Source of the DNA: Candidatus Eiseniibacteriota bacterium
GTDB taxonomy: Bacteria; Eisenbacteria; RBG-16-71-46
NCBI GenBank assembly: GCA_016215625.1
Contig: JACRIW010000038.1
Location: forward strand, 104,795-168,794
DNA: 64,000 bases
Direction of reading: 5' to 3'
Shown here: piece by piece, positions 47,732 to 57,529 of the stretch
How the letters are laid out: each line of letters opens with the position of its first letter
Numbering within the stretch: position 1 is the stretch's first letter
Notes under the pieces: model-generated
The model's database searches: none
The model's input: only the letters and a program-made list of their open reading frames with translations
What the model was told of the DNA's origin: nothing
Program-made: the position numbers and the translations under genes

Positions 47732-49003
47732 ATGAACCAGTTCGACATGCTCAGGGAAACGCTGACCATGGCGCGCGGTGCGCTCGTCGCGAACCGCATG
47801 CGTTCGCTGCTCGCGCTGCTCGGCGTCGTGATCGGCGTGGCGACGGTGATCGGCATGGTGTCGCTGATCAACGGCTTCCAGCGCTCGTTCCAGCAGAACA
47901 TCCAGTCGCTCGGCAACAACACGATCTACATCCGCCGCATCCGCCCGGGCGTGAACTTCTCGAACGAAATCCCGGACAGCCTCAAGCAGCGCAAGGCGTT
48001 CACCATGGAGGACGCCCGCGCGATCCTCGACCGGGCTCCGTCGGTGCGGGCGATCTCCCCGTTCAAGTTCCCCTACGACGACATCCGGCTCGGCTATCAC
48101 GACAAGCTCACGAAGACGACGTTCGTGTACGGCACCAACGAGCAGTACCTCGTGACCCACAGCTACGACCTCGCGCGCGGCCGCTTCTTCAGCCCGCAGG
48201 AGGTGGAGGAACGCTCGAACGTCGTCGTGCTCGGCAAGGACACGCGCGAGGCGCTGTTCGGGGACGGGTCCGGACTCGGCCGCACGGTGCGGCTGAACGG
48301 CGTGCCGTTCACGGTCATCGGCGAGTTCGAGAAGAAGGGCAAGTTCCTCGGCAACAACTTCGACGAAGTGGCGTGCGTGCCGTACACGGTCATGGACAAG
48401 TACTGGTCCGCGCCGTACAACGCGCCGCCGTGGTTCCCGAAGAAGGGCGAACTCTTCCTGGACGCGATCGCGGTGTCGCCCGAACTGAGCGCGAAGGCGA
48501 CGCAGGAGATCAGCGAGGTGCTGCGCGTCCGGCGCCATCTGCCCAGCAACAAGCAGAACGACTTCGCGATCTTCTCCGACGACGCGTTCCTGTCGCTCTA
48601 CAACACGGTCACGGGCGGCATCTTCGCGCTCATGACGCTCGTCGCCTCGATCTCGCTGCTCGTCGGCGGCATCGGCGTGATGAACATCATGCTCGTCGCC
48701 GTGACGGAGCGGACCCGGGAGATCGGCGTGCGCAAGGCGCTCGGCGCGCCGCGCCGGGCGATCATGCTGCAGTTCCTCGTCGAGGCCGTCCTGCTCACGG
48801 GACTCGGCGGCATCACGGGCATCGCGGTGGGGGCGGCCGTGTCGTTCGCGGTCAAGGCCGCGACGCCTCTGCCGACCTACGTGAGCGCATGGTCGGTCGT
48901 GACGGCCCTCGTCTTCTCGGCCGTCGTCGGCGTGTTCTTCGGGCTGTATCCCGCGATGCGCGCGTCGCGTCTCGATCCGGTGGAATCACTGCGCTACGAG
49001 TGA
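47732..49003 (+). CDS. MacB-type ABC transporter permease 2
   Basis: 423 aa with the same plan as permease 1: N-terminal segment (RSLLALLGVVIGVATVIGMVSL), a slightly longer periplasmic domain, three C-terminal segments with [20 protein letters not shown] and LDPVESLRYE at the end. Starts 4 nt after permease 1. The duplicated permease arrangement resembles lipoprotein- or antimicrobial-peptide-type exporters, so a heterodimeric transporter is inferred. Confidence 0.93.
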   Translation: MNQFDMLRETLTMARGALVANRMRSLLALLGVVIGVATVIGMVSLINGFQRSFQQNIQSLGNNTIYIRRIRPGVNFSNEIPDSLKQRKAFTMEDARAILDRAPSVRAISPFKFPYDDIRLGYHDKLTKTTFVYGTNEQYLVTHSYDLARGRFFSPQEVEERSNVVVLGKDTREALFGDGSGLGRTVRLNGVPFTVIGEFEKKGKFLGNNFDEVACVPYTVMDKYWSAPYNAPPWFPKKGELFLDAIAVSPELSAKATQEISEVLRVRRHLPSNKQNDFAIFSDDAFLSLYNTVTGGIFALMTLVASISLLVGGIGVMNIMLVAVTERTREIGVRKALGAPRRAIMLQFLVEAVLLTGLGGITGIAVGAAVSFAVKAATPLPTYVSAWSVVTALVFSAVVGVFFGLYPAMRASRLDPVESLRYE

Positions 49004-49030
49004 CGGGGCCGCGCGCCCGTCTGGTAGAGT
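49001..49030 (+). promoter_or_regulatory. Promoter for uvrA, weak -35
   Basis: TAGAGT (49025-49030) as -10 with TGACGG (49001-49006) 18 bp upstream. Predicted start ~49037, three bases before ATG 49040, so the uvrA mRNA may have almost no leader. Confidence 0.4.
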
Positions 49031-49039
49031 GCGCGCGCC

Positions 49040-51913
49040 ATGAAGACCCGCCCCTCGAACAGCCTCGAAGACACCACCGAAGCCCATCGCGCCGCCGCGC
49101 TCACGGACATCGTGATCCGCGGCGCACGCGAGCACAACCTCCGCAACCTGTCGCTGCGGCTGCCGCGCCAGAGCCTCGTCGTCATCACGGGCGTCTCGGG
49201 ATCGGGCAAGTCGTCTCTCGCGTTCGACACGTTGTATGCCGAGGGCCAGCGCCGCTACGTCGAATCGCTGTCCGCGTATGCGCGCCAGTTCCTCGGCCAG
49301 ATGGAGAAGCCGGACGTGGACGCGATCGAGGGGTTGTCGCCCGCGATCGCGATCGAGCAGAAGGGCGCCGGATCGAACCCGCGCTCCACGGTCGCCACGA
49401 TCACCGAGGTCTACGACTACCTGCGCCTGCTCTTCTCGCGCGTGGGTTCGCGCCACTGCCCGAATTGCCGGACGCCGCTCGCGCGCCGCAGCGTGCAGGA
49501 AATGGTGGACCAGCTGCTGCTGCAGTACGCGGGCGAGAAGCTGTCGCTGCTCGCGCCCGTCGTGCGCGGTCGCAAGGGCGAGTACCGGAAGGAGCTCGAC
49601 GGCTTCCAGCGCCAGGGCTACCTGCGCGCGCGCATCGACGGCACGATCGTCGAGCTCGAGGACGGTCCGAAGCTCGCGCGGCACAAGCGCCACGACATCG
49701 ACATCGTCGTGGATCGCTTCACGCTCTCGAAGGAGCAGCAGTCGCGCCTCACGGAATCCCTCGAGGCGGCGCTCAAGCTCGGCAACGGGCTCGTGACGGT
49801 GGCGCGGGACGGGAAGGACGACGTGCCGCTCAGCGTCGGCGCGACCTGCCCGAAGTGCGGCACGGCGGTCGAGGATCTCGAGCCGAGGCACTTCTCGTTC
49901 AACTCGCCCTACGGCGCGTGCAAGGGTTGCGACGGGCTGGGGACGTTGCTGCGCGTGGACCCGGACCGCATCGTCCCCGATCCCGCGCTGAGCCTCTCGG
50001 AGGGCGCCATCGCGAGCATGGGCGACGCCGAGGGCACGTGGACGGGCGGGACGCTCGCCGCGCTCGCGAAGGCGTTCGACTTCTCGCTCAAGACGCCCTG
50101 GAAGAAGCTGAGCCCGAAGATCCGCAAGCTGATCCTGCACGGCGCGGGCGACGAGGAAGTGCGTTTCGAGTTCCGCACGAAGAAGGGCACGGCCTTCATC
50201 CATCGCTCGAAGTGGCGCGGGGTGATTCCCGACCTCGAGCGCCGCTACCGCACGACGGGCAGCGAGGCCGTGCGCCGGCAGATCGCCGAGCACATGAACC
50301 CGATGAAGTGCCCCGACTGTGGCGGCCGCCGGCTGCAGCCCGCGACGCTCGCGGTGACGATCGACGGCCACAACATCGCCGAGTGGACCGAGATGGCCGT
50401 CGCGAAGGCGCGTCACGGCGCCGCTTCGCTCGCGTTCGAGGGCGGGCAGAAGCTCATCACCGCGCCCATCCTCAAGGAAATCGTGAGCCGGCTCGGCTTC
50501 CTCGAGGACGTCGGACTCGGCTACCTGACGCTCGACCGGCCCGCGGGCACGCTCGCCGGCGGCGAGGCGCAGCGCATCCGGCTCGCCACGCAGATCGGTT
50601 CGCAGCTGACGGGAGTCCTCTACATCCTCGACGAGCCGTCCATCGGTCTGCACCACCGCGACAACCAGCGTCTTCTCGCCACGCTCCAGCGCCTGCGCGA
50701 CCTCGGCAACACGGTCGTCGTGGTCGAGCACGACGAGGACACGATGCGTGCGGCGGACTGGCTCGTGGACCTCGGGCCCGGCGCCGGGCGTCATGGCGGC
50801 GAACTGGTCGCGGCGGGCACGCCCGAACAGGTGATGGCCACGGCGCACTCGCTCTCGGGGCAGTACCTGCGCGGCCTTCGCCGGATCGAGGTCCCGAAGC
50901 GCCGCCCCGGCCACGGCACCGCGATCGAAGTCGTGGGGGCGAGGGAGCACAACCTCAAGAACGTCACGGCGAGCTTCCCGCTCGGGACGCTCACCTGCGT
51001 GACCGGCGTGTCGGGTTCGGGCAAGAGCACGCTCGTGAACGACATTCTCCTCACGGCGCTCGGACGCAAGCTCGGCCTGACGACCGATCCCCCCGGAGCG
51101 CACGACCGGATCGCGGGCTTCGAGCACATCGACAAGGTCGTCGCGATCGACCAGAGCCCGATCGGGCGCACACCGCGCAGCAACCCGGCCACGTACACGG
51201 GCGCTTTCTCGCTCGTGCGCGACCTGTTCGCCCAGCTGCCGGAGGCGAAGGTGCGCGGCTACGGCCCCGGGCGCTTCTCGTTCAACGTCAAGGGCGGGCG
51301 CTGCGAGGCCTGCGAGGGCGACGGCTACAAGCGCATCGAAATGCACTTCCTGCCCGACGTCTTCGTGAAGTGCGACGTCTGCCACGGCCGGCGCTACAAC
51401 CGGGACACCCTCGAAGTGCTCTACCGCGGACGCTCGATCGCCGACGTGCTCGACATGACGGTGGAGGAGGCGCTCGACTTCCTCGGCGCCGTGCCCGCCC
51501 TCAAGCGAAAGCTCGAGACGCTTTCCGGGGTCGGCCTCGGCTATATTCACCTCGGTCAGGCGGCCACCACGCTTTCGGGCGGCGAAGCGCAGCGCGTCAA
51601 GCTCGCGACGGAGCTCTCGAGGGTGGCGACCGGCCGGACGCTCTACGTGCTGGACGAACCGACCACGGGCCTGCACTTCGAGGACGTGCGCGTCCTGCTG
51701 CAGGTGCTGCAGGCGCTCGTGGATCGTGGCAATACCGCACTGGTGATCGAGCACAACCTCGATGTCGTCAAGTGCGCGGATTGGATCGTGGATCTGGGAC
51801 CAGAAGGGGGCGACCGCGGTGGGAACATCGTGGCTGCCGGCACTCCCGAGGCGGTGGCGCGCGTCCGGGAGTCGCACACGGGTGCGGCCTTGCGCCAGGT
51901 ACTCAAGACATGA
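49040..51913 (+). CDS. uvrA: Excinuclease ABC subunit A
   Basis: DNA damage recognition ATPase of nucleotide excision repair. 957 aa. Two ABC ATPase halves: Walker A GVSGSGKSSL and [10 protein letters not shown]; signatures GGEAQRIRLATQIGSQL and LSGGEAQRVKLATELSR; Walker B YILDEPSIGLH and YVLDEPTTGLH. Zinc modules are intact: CPNC, CPKCG...CKGC, CPDCGGRRL and CEACEGDG...CDVCHGRRYN. A short Asp/Glu-rich N-terminus precedes IVIRGAREHNLRNL. The stop overlaps the tdh start (ATGA). Confidence 0.97.
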   Translation: MKTRPSNSLEDTTEAHRAAALTDIVIRGAREHNLRNLSLRLPRQSLVVITGVSGSGKSSLAFDTLYAEGQRRYVESLSAYARQFLGQMEKPDVDAIEGLSPAIAIEQKGAGSNPRSTVATITEVYDYLRLLFSRVGSRHCPNCRTPLARRSVQEMVDQLLLQYAGEKLSLLAPVVRGRKGEYRKELDGFQRQGYLRARIDGTIVELEDGPKLARHKRHDIDIVVDRFTLSKEQQSRLTESLEAALKLGNGLVTVARDGKDDVPLSVGATCPKCGTAVEDLEPRHFSFNSPYGACKGCDGLGTLLRVDPDRIVPDPALSLSEGAIASMGDAEGTWTGGTLAALAKAFDFSLKTPWKKLSPKIRKLILHGAGDEEVRFEFRTKKGTAFIHRSKWRGVIPDLERRYRTTGSEAVRRQIAEHMNPMKCPDCGGRRLQPATLAVTIDGHNIAEWTEMAVAKARHGAASLAFEGGQKLITAPILKEIVSRLGFLEDVGLGYLTLDRPAGTLAGGEAQRIRLATQIGSQLTGVLYILDEPSIGLHHRDNQRLLATLQRLRDLGNTVVVVEHDEDTMRAADWLVDLGPGAGRHGGELVAAGTPEQVMATAHSLSGQYLRGLRRIEVPKRRPGHGTAIEVVGAREHNLKNVTASFPLGTLTCVTGVSGSGKSTLVNDILLTALGRKLGLTTDPPGAHDRIAGFEHIDKVVAIDQSPIGRTPRSNPATYTGAFSLVRDLFAQLPEAKVRGYGPGRFSFNVKGGRCEACEGDGYKRIEMHFLPDVFVKCDVCHGRRYNRDTLEVLYRGRSIADVLDMTVEEALDFLGAVPALKRKLETLSGVGLGYIHLGQAATTLSGGEAQRVKLATELSRVATGRTLYVLDEPTTGLHFEDVRVLLQVLQALVDRGNTALVIEHNLDVVKCADWIVDLGPEGGDRGGNIVAAGTPEAVARVRESHTGAALRQVLKT

Positions 51914-53010
51914 ACGCCCAAACGATGACGGCTGAGAATACCCGCACGGCGACCCGTGCGAAGACGATGCGCGCGATCGTGAAGACGCAGGCAGCCCAGG
52001 GCGCGGAGATTCGCGAAGTGCCCGTGCCGATCGCCGGCCCCGGAGAAATCCTCCTGCGCGTGAAGCGCGCGGGGGTGTGCGGCACCGACCTGCACATCTG
52101 GTCGTGGGACCGCTGGGCGCAGTCGCGCATGAAGCCCCCGGTCACGATCGGACACGAGTTCGTGGGCGAGGTGGTCGAGCTCGGCCCCGGCGTGACGAAC
52201 GTGACGATCGGTGACCTCGTCTCGTGCGAGAGCCACGTGGTCTGCCAGACCTGCCTCTCGTGCCGCACCGGCAATGGGCACGTCTGCGAGAACACGAAGA
52301 TCCTCGGGGTGGACATCAACGGTGGCTTCGCGGAATACGTCGCGGTGCCGGCCGTGAACGCCTGGAAGGTCCCGAAGAACATTCCCATCGAGATGGCCGC
52401 GTGCATGGAGCCGTGCGGCAACGCCGTGCACACCGCCTTCGCCGGCCCGCTCTCGGGCTGCAACATCGCCGTCACGGGCTGCGGGCCGATCGGCCTGTTC
52501 GCGATCGGCGTCGCGCGCGCGGCGGGCGCCGCCCGCGTGTTCGCCTCCGACGTGTCGGCCTACCGGCTCGATCTCGCGCGGAAGATGCAGGCCGACGCCG
52601 TGATCGATTCGTCGAAGGAGAACTTCGTCGAGCGCGTGAACGAGCTCACGCACGGGCGCGGCCTCGACGGCGTGCTCGAGATGTCGGGCCATCCGGCCGC
52701 GATGCGCGACGGCCTCGCGGCGCTGCGCATGGGCGGGCGCATGTCCATGCTCGGGCTGCCGACCGAGCCGTTCGAGCTCGACTGGAACCGCCTCGTCATC
52801 TTCAAGGGCATCACGTTGCACGGCATCATCGGCCGGCGCATGTACGACACCTGGTACCAGATGGACCAGCTCATGGGCTCCGGCCGCCTCGACATCCGCC
52901 CCGCCATCACGCACGTGATGGACATGGAGAAGTTCGACGACGCGATCGCGCTGCTGCGGGAGGGCAAGGCCGGCAAGGTCGTGCTCGTGCCGTGGGGCGA
53001 GAAGGCGTAG
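51910..53010 (+). CDS. tdh: L-threonine 3-dehydrogenase
   Basis: NAD-dependent oxidation of threonine to 2-amino-3-oxobutyrate. 366 aa, medium-chain zinc dehydrogenase: catalytic zinc region [10 protein letters not shown] and GHEFVGEV; structural zinc cysteines in [15 protein letters not shown]; Rossmann [20 protein letters not shown] 51910 overlaps the uvrA stop and adds ~19 residues before MRAIVKT relative to E. coli Tdh (341 aa); ATG 51967 is an alternative start. Paired with kbl 11 nt downstream. Confidence 0.93.
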   Translation: MNAQTMTAENTRTATRAKTMRAIVKTQAAQGAEIREVPVPIAGPGEILLRVKRAGVCGTDLHIWSWDRWAQSRMKPPVTIGHEFVGEVVELGPGVTNVTIGDLVSCESHVVCQTCLSCRTGNGHVCENTKILGVDINGGFAEYVAVPAVNAWKVPKNIPIEMAACMEPCGNAVHTAFAGPLSGCNIAVTGCGPIGLFAIGVARAAGAARVFASDVSAYRLDLARKMQADAVIDSSKENFVERVNELTHGRGLDGVLEMSGHPAAMRDGLAALRMGGRMSMLGLPTEPFELDWNRLVIFKGITLHGIIGRRMYDTWYQMDQLMGSGRLDIRPAITHVMDMEKFDDAIALLREGKAGKVVLVPWGEKA

Positions 53011-53020
53011 GGGGCGGGCC

Positions 53021-54226
53021 ATGTTCGACACGATGAAGCCCGTGCTCGAGGCGGAGCTGCAGAAGATCCGCGACGCGGGCCTGTACAAGTCCGAGCGCGT
53101 CATCGCCACGCCCCAGGGCGCGTCGGTGAAGCTCGAGGACGGGCGCGAGGTACTCGTCTTCTGCGCGAACAACTACCTCGGGCTCTCGAGCCATCCTCGC
53201 GTGATCGCGGCGGCACACCGCGCGCTCGACTCGCACGGCTACGGCATGTCTTCCGTGCGGTTCATCTGCGGCACGCAGGACCTGCACCGCAAGCTCGAGC
53301 AGCGGATCTCCGAGTTCCTCGGCACCGAGGACACGATCCTCTACGCCGCCTGCTTCGATGCGAACGGCGGTGTGTTCGAGCCGCTGCTGGGCGAGGCCGA
53401 CGCCGTGATCAGCGACGAGCTGAACCACGCGTCGATCATCGACGGCATCCGGTTGTGCAAGGCGCAGCGCTGGCGCTACAAGACGAACGACATGGCCGAT
53501 CTCGAACGCTGCCTGAAGGAGGCCGCCGAGAAGGGCTGCGCGCAGAAGCTCGTCGTGACCGACGGCGCCTTCAGCATGGACGGCACGGTCGCGAACCTGA
53601 AGGCCATCGTCGAGCTCGCCGAGAAGTACGGCGCGATGGTCATGACGGACGAGTGCCACACGCTCGGGTTCGTCGGCCGCACGGGCCGCGGCACGCCGGA
53701 ACTGCACGGCGTGCAGGGCCGCGTGGACATCGTCACGGGCACGCTCGGCAAGGCACTCGGCGGCGCGCTCGGCGGCTTCACGTCCGGGCGGCGCGAGATC
53801 GTCGCGATGCTGCGGCAGCGCTCGCGGCCGTACCTGTTCAGCAACGCGCTTCCGCCGGCGGTGGTCGGAGCGAGCCTCGAAGTGCTCGACCTGCTCACGG
53901 AGACGACGGAACTGCGCGACCGGCTCGAGCGCAACACGAAGCGATTCCGCGACGGCATGACGGCGGCGGGTTTCGAGCTCAAGCCGGGCTTCCATCCGAT
54001 CGTGCCGATCATGCTGTACGACGAGAAGCTCGCGCACGACATGGCGGCGCGGCTGCTCGAGCGCGGCATCTACGTGATCGGTTTCTCGTTCCCGGTGGTG
54101 CCCCGCGGCCAGGCGCGCATCCGCGTCCAGCTGTCGGCGGCGCACACCGAGGCGCAGATCGATCGTGCGATCGAAGCGTTCACGGCGGTCGGCCGCGAAC
54201 TCGGGGTGCTTTCGCCCAGCGCGTGA
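53021..54226 (+). CDS. kbl: 2-amino-3-ketobutyrate CoA ligase (glycine C-acetyltransferase)
   Basis: PLP enzyme that splits aminoketobutyrate with CoA into glycine and acetyl-CoA. 401 aa (E. coli 398). [74 protein letters not shown], and the PLP-lysine motif [15 protein letters not shown]. With Tdh it prevents release of unstable aminoketobutyrate. A terminator follows. Confidence 0.97.
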   Translation: MFDTMKPVLEAELQKIRDAGLYKSERVIATPQGASVKLEDGREVLVFCANNYLGLSSHPRVIAAAHRALDSHGYGMSSVRFICGTQDLHRKLEQRISEFLGTEDTILYAACFDANGGVFEPLLGEADAVISDELNHASIIDGIRLCKAQRWRYKTNDMADLERCLKEAAEKGCAQKLVVTDGAFSMDGTVANLKAIVELAEKYGAMVMTDECHTLGFVGRTGRGTPELHGVQGRVDIVTGTLGKALGGALGGFTSGRREIVAMLRQRSRPYLFSNALPPAVVGASLEVLDLLTETTELRDRLERNTKRFRDGMTAAGFELKPGFHPIVPIMLYDEKLAHDMAARLLERGIYVIGFSFPVVPRGQARIRVQLSAAHTEAQIDRAIEAFTAVGRELGVLSPSA

Positions 54227-54246
54227 GGGTCGCGCCTCGCGATCAG

Positions 54247-54276
54247 GCCCCCGGCGCCGCGCGCGCCGGGGGCTTT
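54247..54276 (+). terminator. Rho-independent terminator after kbl
   Basis: 11 bp GC stem (54247-54257 with 54263-54273), 5 nt loop, then TTT. Short T-run, but the stem is perfect. Confidence 0.75.
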
Positions 54277-54378
54277 CGCGTACCCGGGCCAGCGAGCGGG
54301 CGCCGGAAGAACTGTCGTCTCCACCGACGCCACCGCCGGGAGAAGGCGATGCCCGGGGCCACTTCGACCGGATTCGCT

Positions 54379-54408
54379 TTGGGAACGGTGCGGCCGCTTC
54401 GGTACGCT
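54379..54408 (+). promoter_or_regulatory. Possible promoter for the subtilase gene
   Basis: TTGGGA (54379-54384), 18 bp spacer, TACGCT (54403-54408); start near 54415, ~60 nt before the ATG. Weaker match than others in the window. Confidence 0.35.
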
Positions 54409-54476
54409 CTTCGGGTCATTCATGGACCCGGGCCACCGGGCGCACTCATCCTGCTTCGACATCTCGTGGAGGCGTC

Positions 54477-57221
54477 ATGCTTCGTCGGCCACTCCGGGTC
54501 CTGCTCGGCGCGCTGTTCCTCTTCACCGTCGCCTCCGCCGCCTGGGCGCAGTCGCCGGCCAAGCTCGATCCCCGCGCGCGCGTCGCGCTCGCCCGGCTCC
54601 GCTCGCTCGACGCGGGCGTCCGCGCCCAGTCCGAGGTCTCGGCGGTTTCGGCGGCGGGTGATCTCGACGTCTTCATCACGGGCAGCGTCTCGCGCGCCCA
54701 GCTCGAAGCGCTCGGCGTGACCGTCCGCACGGAACTGCCCGGGCTGTTCACGGCGTTCGTTCCCGAGACGGCGGTCGAGGCCGTCGCCGCGCTCTCGGGC
54801 GTGACGGGCATCCTCGGCTCGGCGCCGGTCGAACTGAACAACGACACGGGCGCCGCGGCGACGGGCGCTCCGGCGCTGCGCGGACCCGGGCCGAACTTCA
54901 CGGGTCTCAACGGGGCGGGCGTGCTCGTGTGCGACGTGGACACCGGCGTGGACTACAACCACGGTGACTTCCTCACGCCGCTCGGCACCACGCGCTTCGT
55001 GTCGATCTGGGACCAGACGGTGACGAGCGCGCCGCCCTCCGGCTACACGTACGGAACCGAGTGGCTGCCCGCCCAGCTGAACGCGAACACGGCCACCGAG
55101 ACGGACGTGAACGGTCACGGTACGCACGTGATGGGCACGATCGGCGGCGACGGCAGCCAGACGGGCGGTTCGACGCCCGCGTTCACCTACGCCGGCATGG
55201 CACCCGCCGCCGACCTGCTCATGGTGAAGACGGACCTCACGACCACGCACATCCTCGACGGCGTCGCCTACGCGTTCTCGAAGGCGGCCGCGCTCGGCAA
55301 GCCCTGCGTCGTCAACCTCTCGCTCGGTTCGCAGTACGGGCCGCACGACGGCACGAGCGCCTTCGAGTCCGGCCTGACGGCGCTCACCGGCCCCGGCCGC
55401 GTGATCTGCGTCTCGGCGGGCAACGACGGCGGCACGGCGAAGCATGCGGAAGTGTTCGCCGCCGGAACCGGCACGAACGTGACGATGACCGCGGCCGGCT
55501 CCAGCACGAACCGCATCATCGCCATCGACGGTTACTACAACGGCACCGAGAACGTCTCGCTGCAGATCACGACGCCGAACGGCACGGTGCTCGGGCCCTA
55601 CACGATGGGGACCATCAACGGCAGCTACCCGACCGGCGCGTCCACGGCGAACGGCCGCGTGTACGTCGAGAACGGCGCTTCCGTCACCTCGACCGGCGCG
55701 CGCGAGGTGTACATCGAGATCAGCCCGACGACAGGACAGAACTTCAACGGGACCTGGACCTTCCGGTTCATCCCCGTGTCCCTCGGCGCCGCGAACGGTG
55801 AAGTGGACCTGTGGCGTTACTACACGAGCTCGACGGCGATCACGGCGAACTTCGTCACCGGCAACCAGGCGAACGAGGAAGTCGTGAGTGAGCCGGGCAA
55901 CGCGACGGGCGTGATCACGACCGGCGCCTACGCGACCAAGACCAACTGGCTCGACTGCACCGGGGCCACGGTGCAGTTCTCGGGCGCTCCGGCCATCGGC
56001 GGGCTCGCGGGATTCTCGAGCCGCGGCCCGACGCGCGACGGCCGCATGAAGCCCGATCTCGTCGCCTCGGGCTGGGCGGTCGCCTCGACGCGTTCGTTCG
56101 ACGTCACGATCGCCTGCACGACGCCCTCGGTCACGTTGAACGACGGCATCAACCACGTGATGAACGCGGGCACGTCCATGGCGTCGCCGCACACCACGGG
56201 CGCCGTCGCCCTGCTCATGCAGAAGTTCGGCGCGATCACGCCGGCCTTCGCGAAGTCGTACCTGCAGAACCACGCGATCGTGGACGCGTTCACCGGGTCG
56301 GTCCCGAACAAGGATTACGGCTACGGCAAGCTCTTCCTCGGGGACCTGTCGAACCCGGTGGTCACGGTCACCGCCCCGAACGGCGGTGAGAGCGTGTTCC
56401 TCGGCCAGGCGTTCGCCCTCACGTGGACGGCCACGGACAACGCCGGCGTCACGAGCGTGGACCTGTACGAGTCACACGACAACGGCGTGAACTGGAGCAC
56501 GATCGGCATCGGCCTTCCCAACACGGGCTCGCTCGCGTGGGTGGGAACGGCGCCGGCGTCGGCGCAGTGCCTGTTCAAGGTCGTCGCCCACGACGCGAAC
56601 GGCAACGCCGGCGAGGACGTGAGCGACGCGACGTGGTCCGTGGTCGACGGCGCGACGCCGACTCTCCTGACGCTGCTGTCGGCGGAACCCGTGGAAGAGG
56701 GTATCGCGGTGAGCTGGTCGCTGAGTTCGGCGCTCGCCGGTTCGTCGACGACGCTCGAGCGTGCCGACGAGCAGTCGGGTGAGTACGTCGTGGTGGACGC
56801 GGCGCCGGAAGCCGCGAGCGAAGTCGTGCGCGCCGTGGACCGCACCGCCGAGGCGGGGAAGACGTACTGGTACCGCATCGTCGTGCGCAACGGCGGGCGG
56901 ACGTACACGTTCGGCCCGATCGCGGCGCAGTCGCAGGTCGCGATCGCGGACTTCGCCCTTTCGCGCGTGACGCCGACGCCCACGCGTGGCGCGGCGCGGT
57001 TCGACTACGCGCTGCCGCGCGCGTCGTTCGTGCGCATCAGCGTCGTGGACGTGCAGGGGCGTGAAGTCGCGCGCCTCGCGGACGGTGTCCAGAGCGCCGG
57101 CCGTTACCAGGCCATGTGGAACGGCGCGTCGGAGCGCGGACCGGTGGCTTCGGGCATGTACTTCGTCCGGATGCAGGCGGGAGGCAGGACGTTGAGCACG
57201 CGCGTGGTGCTCTCCCGGTAG
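54477..57221 (+). CDS. Secreted S8 subtilisin-like peptidase with C-terminal FlgD/T9SS-like domain
   Basis: 914 aa; GGAGG just before ATG 54477. Signal peptide (LLGALFLFTVASAAWA), an inhibitor-like propeptide (~25-120), then the catalytic triad: Asp in VCDVDTGVDYNHGD, His in NGHGTHVMGTI, Ser in NAGTSMASPHTTGAVALL. A long insertion between His and Ser (roughly residues 300-510) contains a beta-rich PPC/P-domain-like part. After the protease come an Ig-like segment (TAPNGGESVFLGQAFALTWTA), a fibronectin-like part, and a last ~90-residue domain RVTPTPTRGAARFDYALP...GMYFVRMQAGG, the FlgD-Ig/type A sorting look. Probably extracellular or surface protease. Confidence 0.88.
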   Translation: MLRRPLRVLLGALFLFTVASAAWAQSPAKLDPRARVALARLRSLDAGVRAQSEVSAVSAAGDLDVFITGSVSRAQLEALGVTVRTELPGLFTAFVPETAVEAVAALSGVTGILGSAPVELNNDTGAAATGAPALRGPGPNFTGLNGAGVLVCDVDTGVDYNHGDFLTPLGTTRFVSIWDQTVTSAPPSGYTYGTEWLPAQLNANTATETDVNGHGTHVMGTIGGDGSQTGGSTPAFTYAGMAPAADLLMVKTDLTTTHILDGVAYAFSKAAALGKPCVVNLSLGSQYGPHDGTSAFESGLTALTGPGRVICVSAGNDGGTAKHAEVFAAGTGTNVTMTAAGSSTNRIIAIDGYYNGTENVSLQITTPNGTVLGPYTMGTINGSYPTGASTANGRVYVENGASVTSTGAREVYIEISPTTGQNFNGTWTFRFIPVSLGAANGEVDLWRYYTSSTAITANFVTGNQANEEVVSEPGNATGVITTGAYATKTNWLDCTGATVQFSGAPAIGGLAGFSSRGPTRDGRMKPDLVASGWAVASTRSFDVTIACTTPSVTLNDGINHVMNAGTSMASPHTTGAVALLMQKFGAITPAFAKSYLQNHAIVDAFTGSVPNKDYGYGKLFLGDLSNPVVTVTAPNGGESVFLGQAFALTWTATDNAGVTSVDLYESHDNGVNWSTIGIGLPNTGSLAWVGTAPASAQCLFKVVAHDANGNAGEDVSDATWSVVDGATPTLLTLLSAEPVEEGIAVSWSLSSALAGSSTTLERADEQSGEYVVVDAAPEAASEVVRAVDRTAEAGKTYWYRIVVRNGGRTYTFGPIAAQSQVAIADFALSRVTPTPTRGAARFDYALPRASFVRISVVDVQGREVARLADGVQSAGRYQAMWNGASERGPVASGMYFVRMQAGGRTLSTRVVLSR

Positions 57222-57246
57222 GGCCATCGCGCATCGGCGGACGGAA

Positions 57247-57277
57247 AGAGGGCCGGCGGGTCGACCGCCGGCCCTCT
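57247..57277 (+). terminator. Terminator-like hairpin after the subtilase gene
   Basis: Perfect 13 bp stem (57247-57259 with 57265-57277) and 5 nt loop. Followed by GCTCGTTTCG rather than a T-run, so possibly inefficient or Rho-assisted. Confidence 0.65.
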
Positions 57278-57433
57278 GCTCGTTTCGATCCGGAGACGAA
57301 ACAATGTATGGCGATGAAAAACCTGTCGGCGATTCCGACACACGCCCTGAAAAGTCACTGGTTCCGTCCATCCGACTGCGATTGGTGCTTCAACACGCAC
57401 GCAGGCGAACACTAGGATGTCCTGAACGATTCT

Positions 57434-57455
57434 GGACGTTCGTGCGTGAACGTCC
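57434..57455 (+). promoter_or_regulatory. Perfect inverted repeat upstream of the Asp-box protein gene
   Basis: GGACGTTC (57434-57441) and GAACGTCC (57448-57455) separated by 6 nt, about 75 nt before the start codon. Could be an operator for a dimeric regulator or an mRNA hairpin. Confidence 0.4.
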
Positions 57456-57529
57456 CGTCGTTGTTCGGCAAGGCCACTCCCCACGGGCTGGCTGACGACT
57501 CCACCCGCCGCTGCTCCCATGGAGGCCAG

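Larger units (their letters stand above)
57222..57529 (+). other. 308 nt intergenic region between two secreted-protein genes
   Basis: Holds a terminator hairpin (57247-57277), then a stretch at ~57300-57420 that is visibly less GC-rich than the surroundings, and an inverted repeat at 57434-57455. No ORF with coding character, tRNA or known riboswitch was recognised. A weak -10 (TAGGAT, 57413-57418) could start the next transcript. Confidence 0.5.

Noticed and set aside
48373..53010. 1545-codon plus-strand ORF
   Set aside because: Only its last 367 codons (from 51910) are a real gene, tdh; the rest is the wrong frame over the MacB permease and uvrA.
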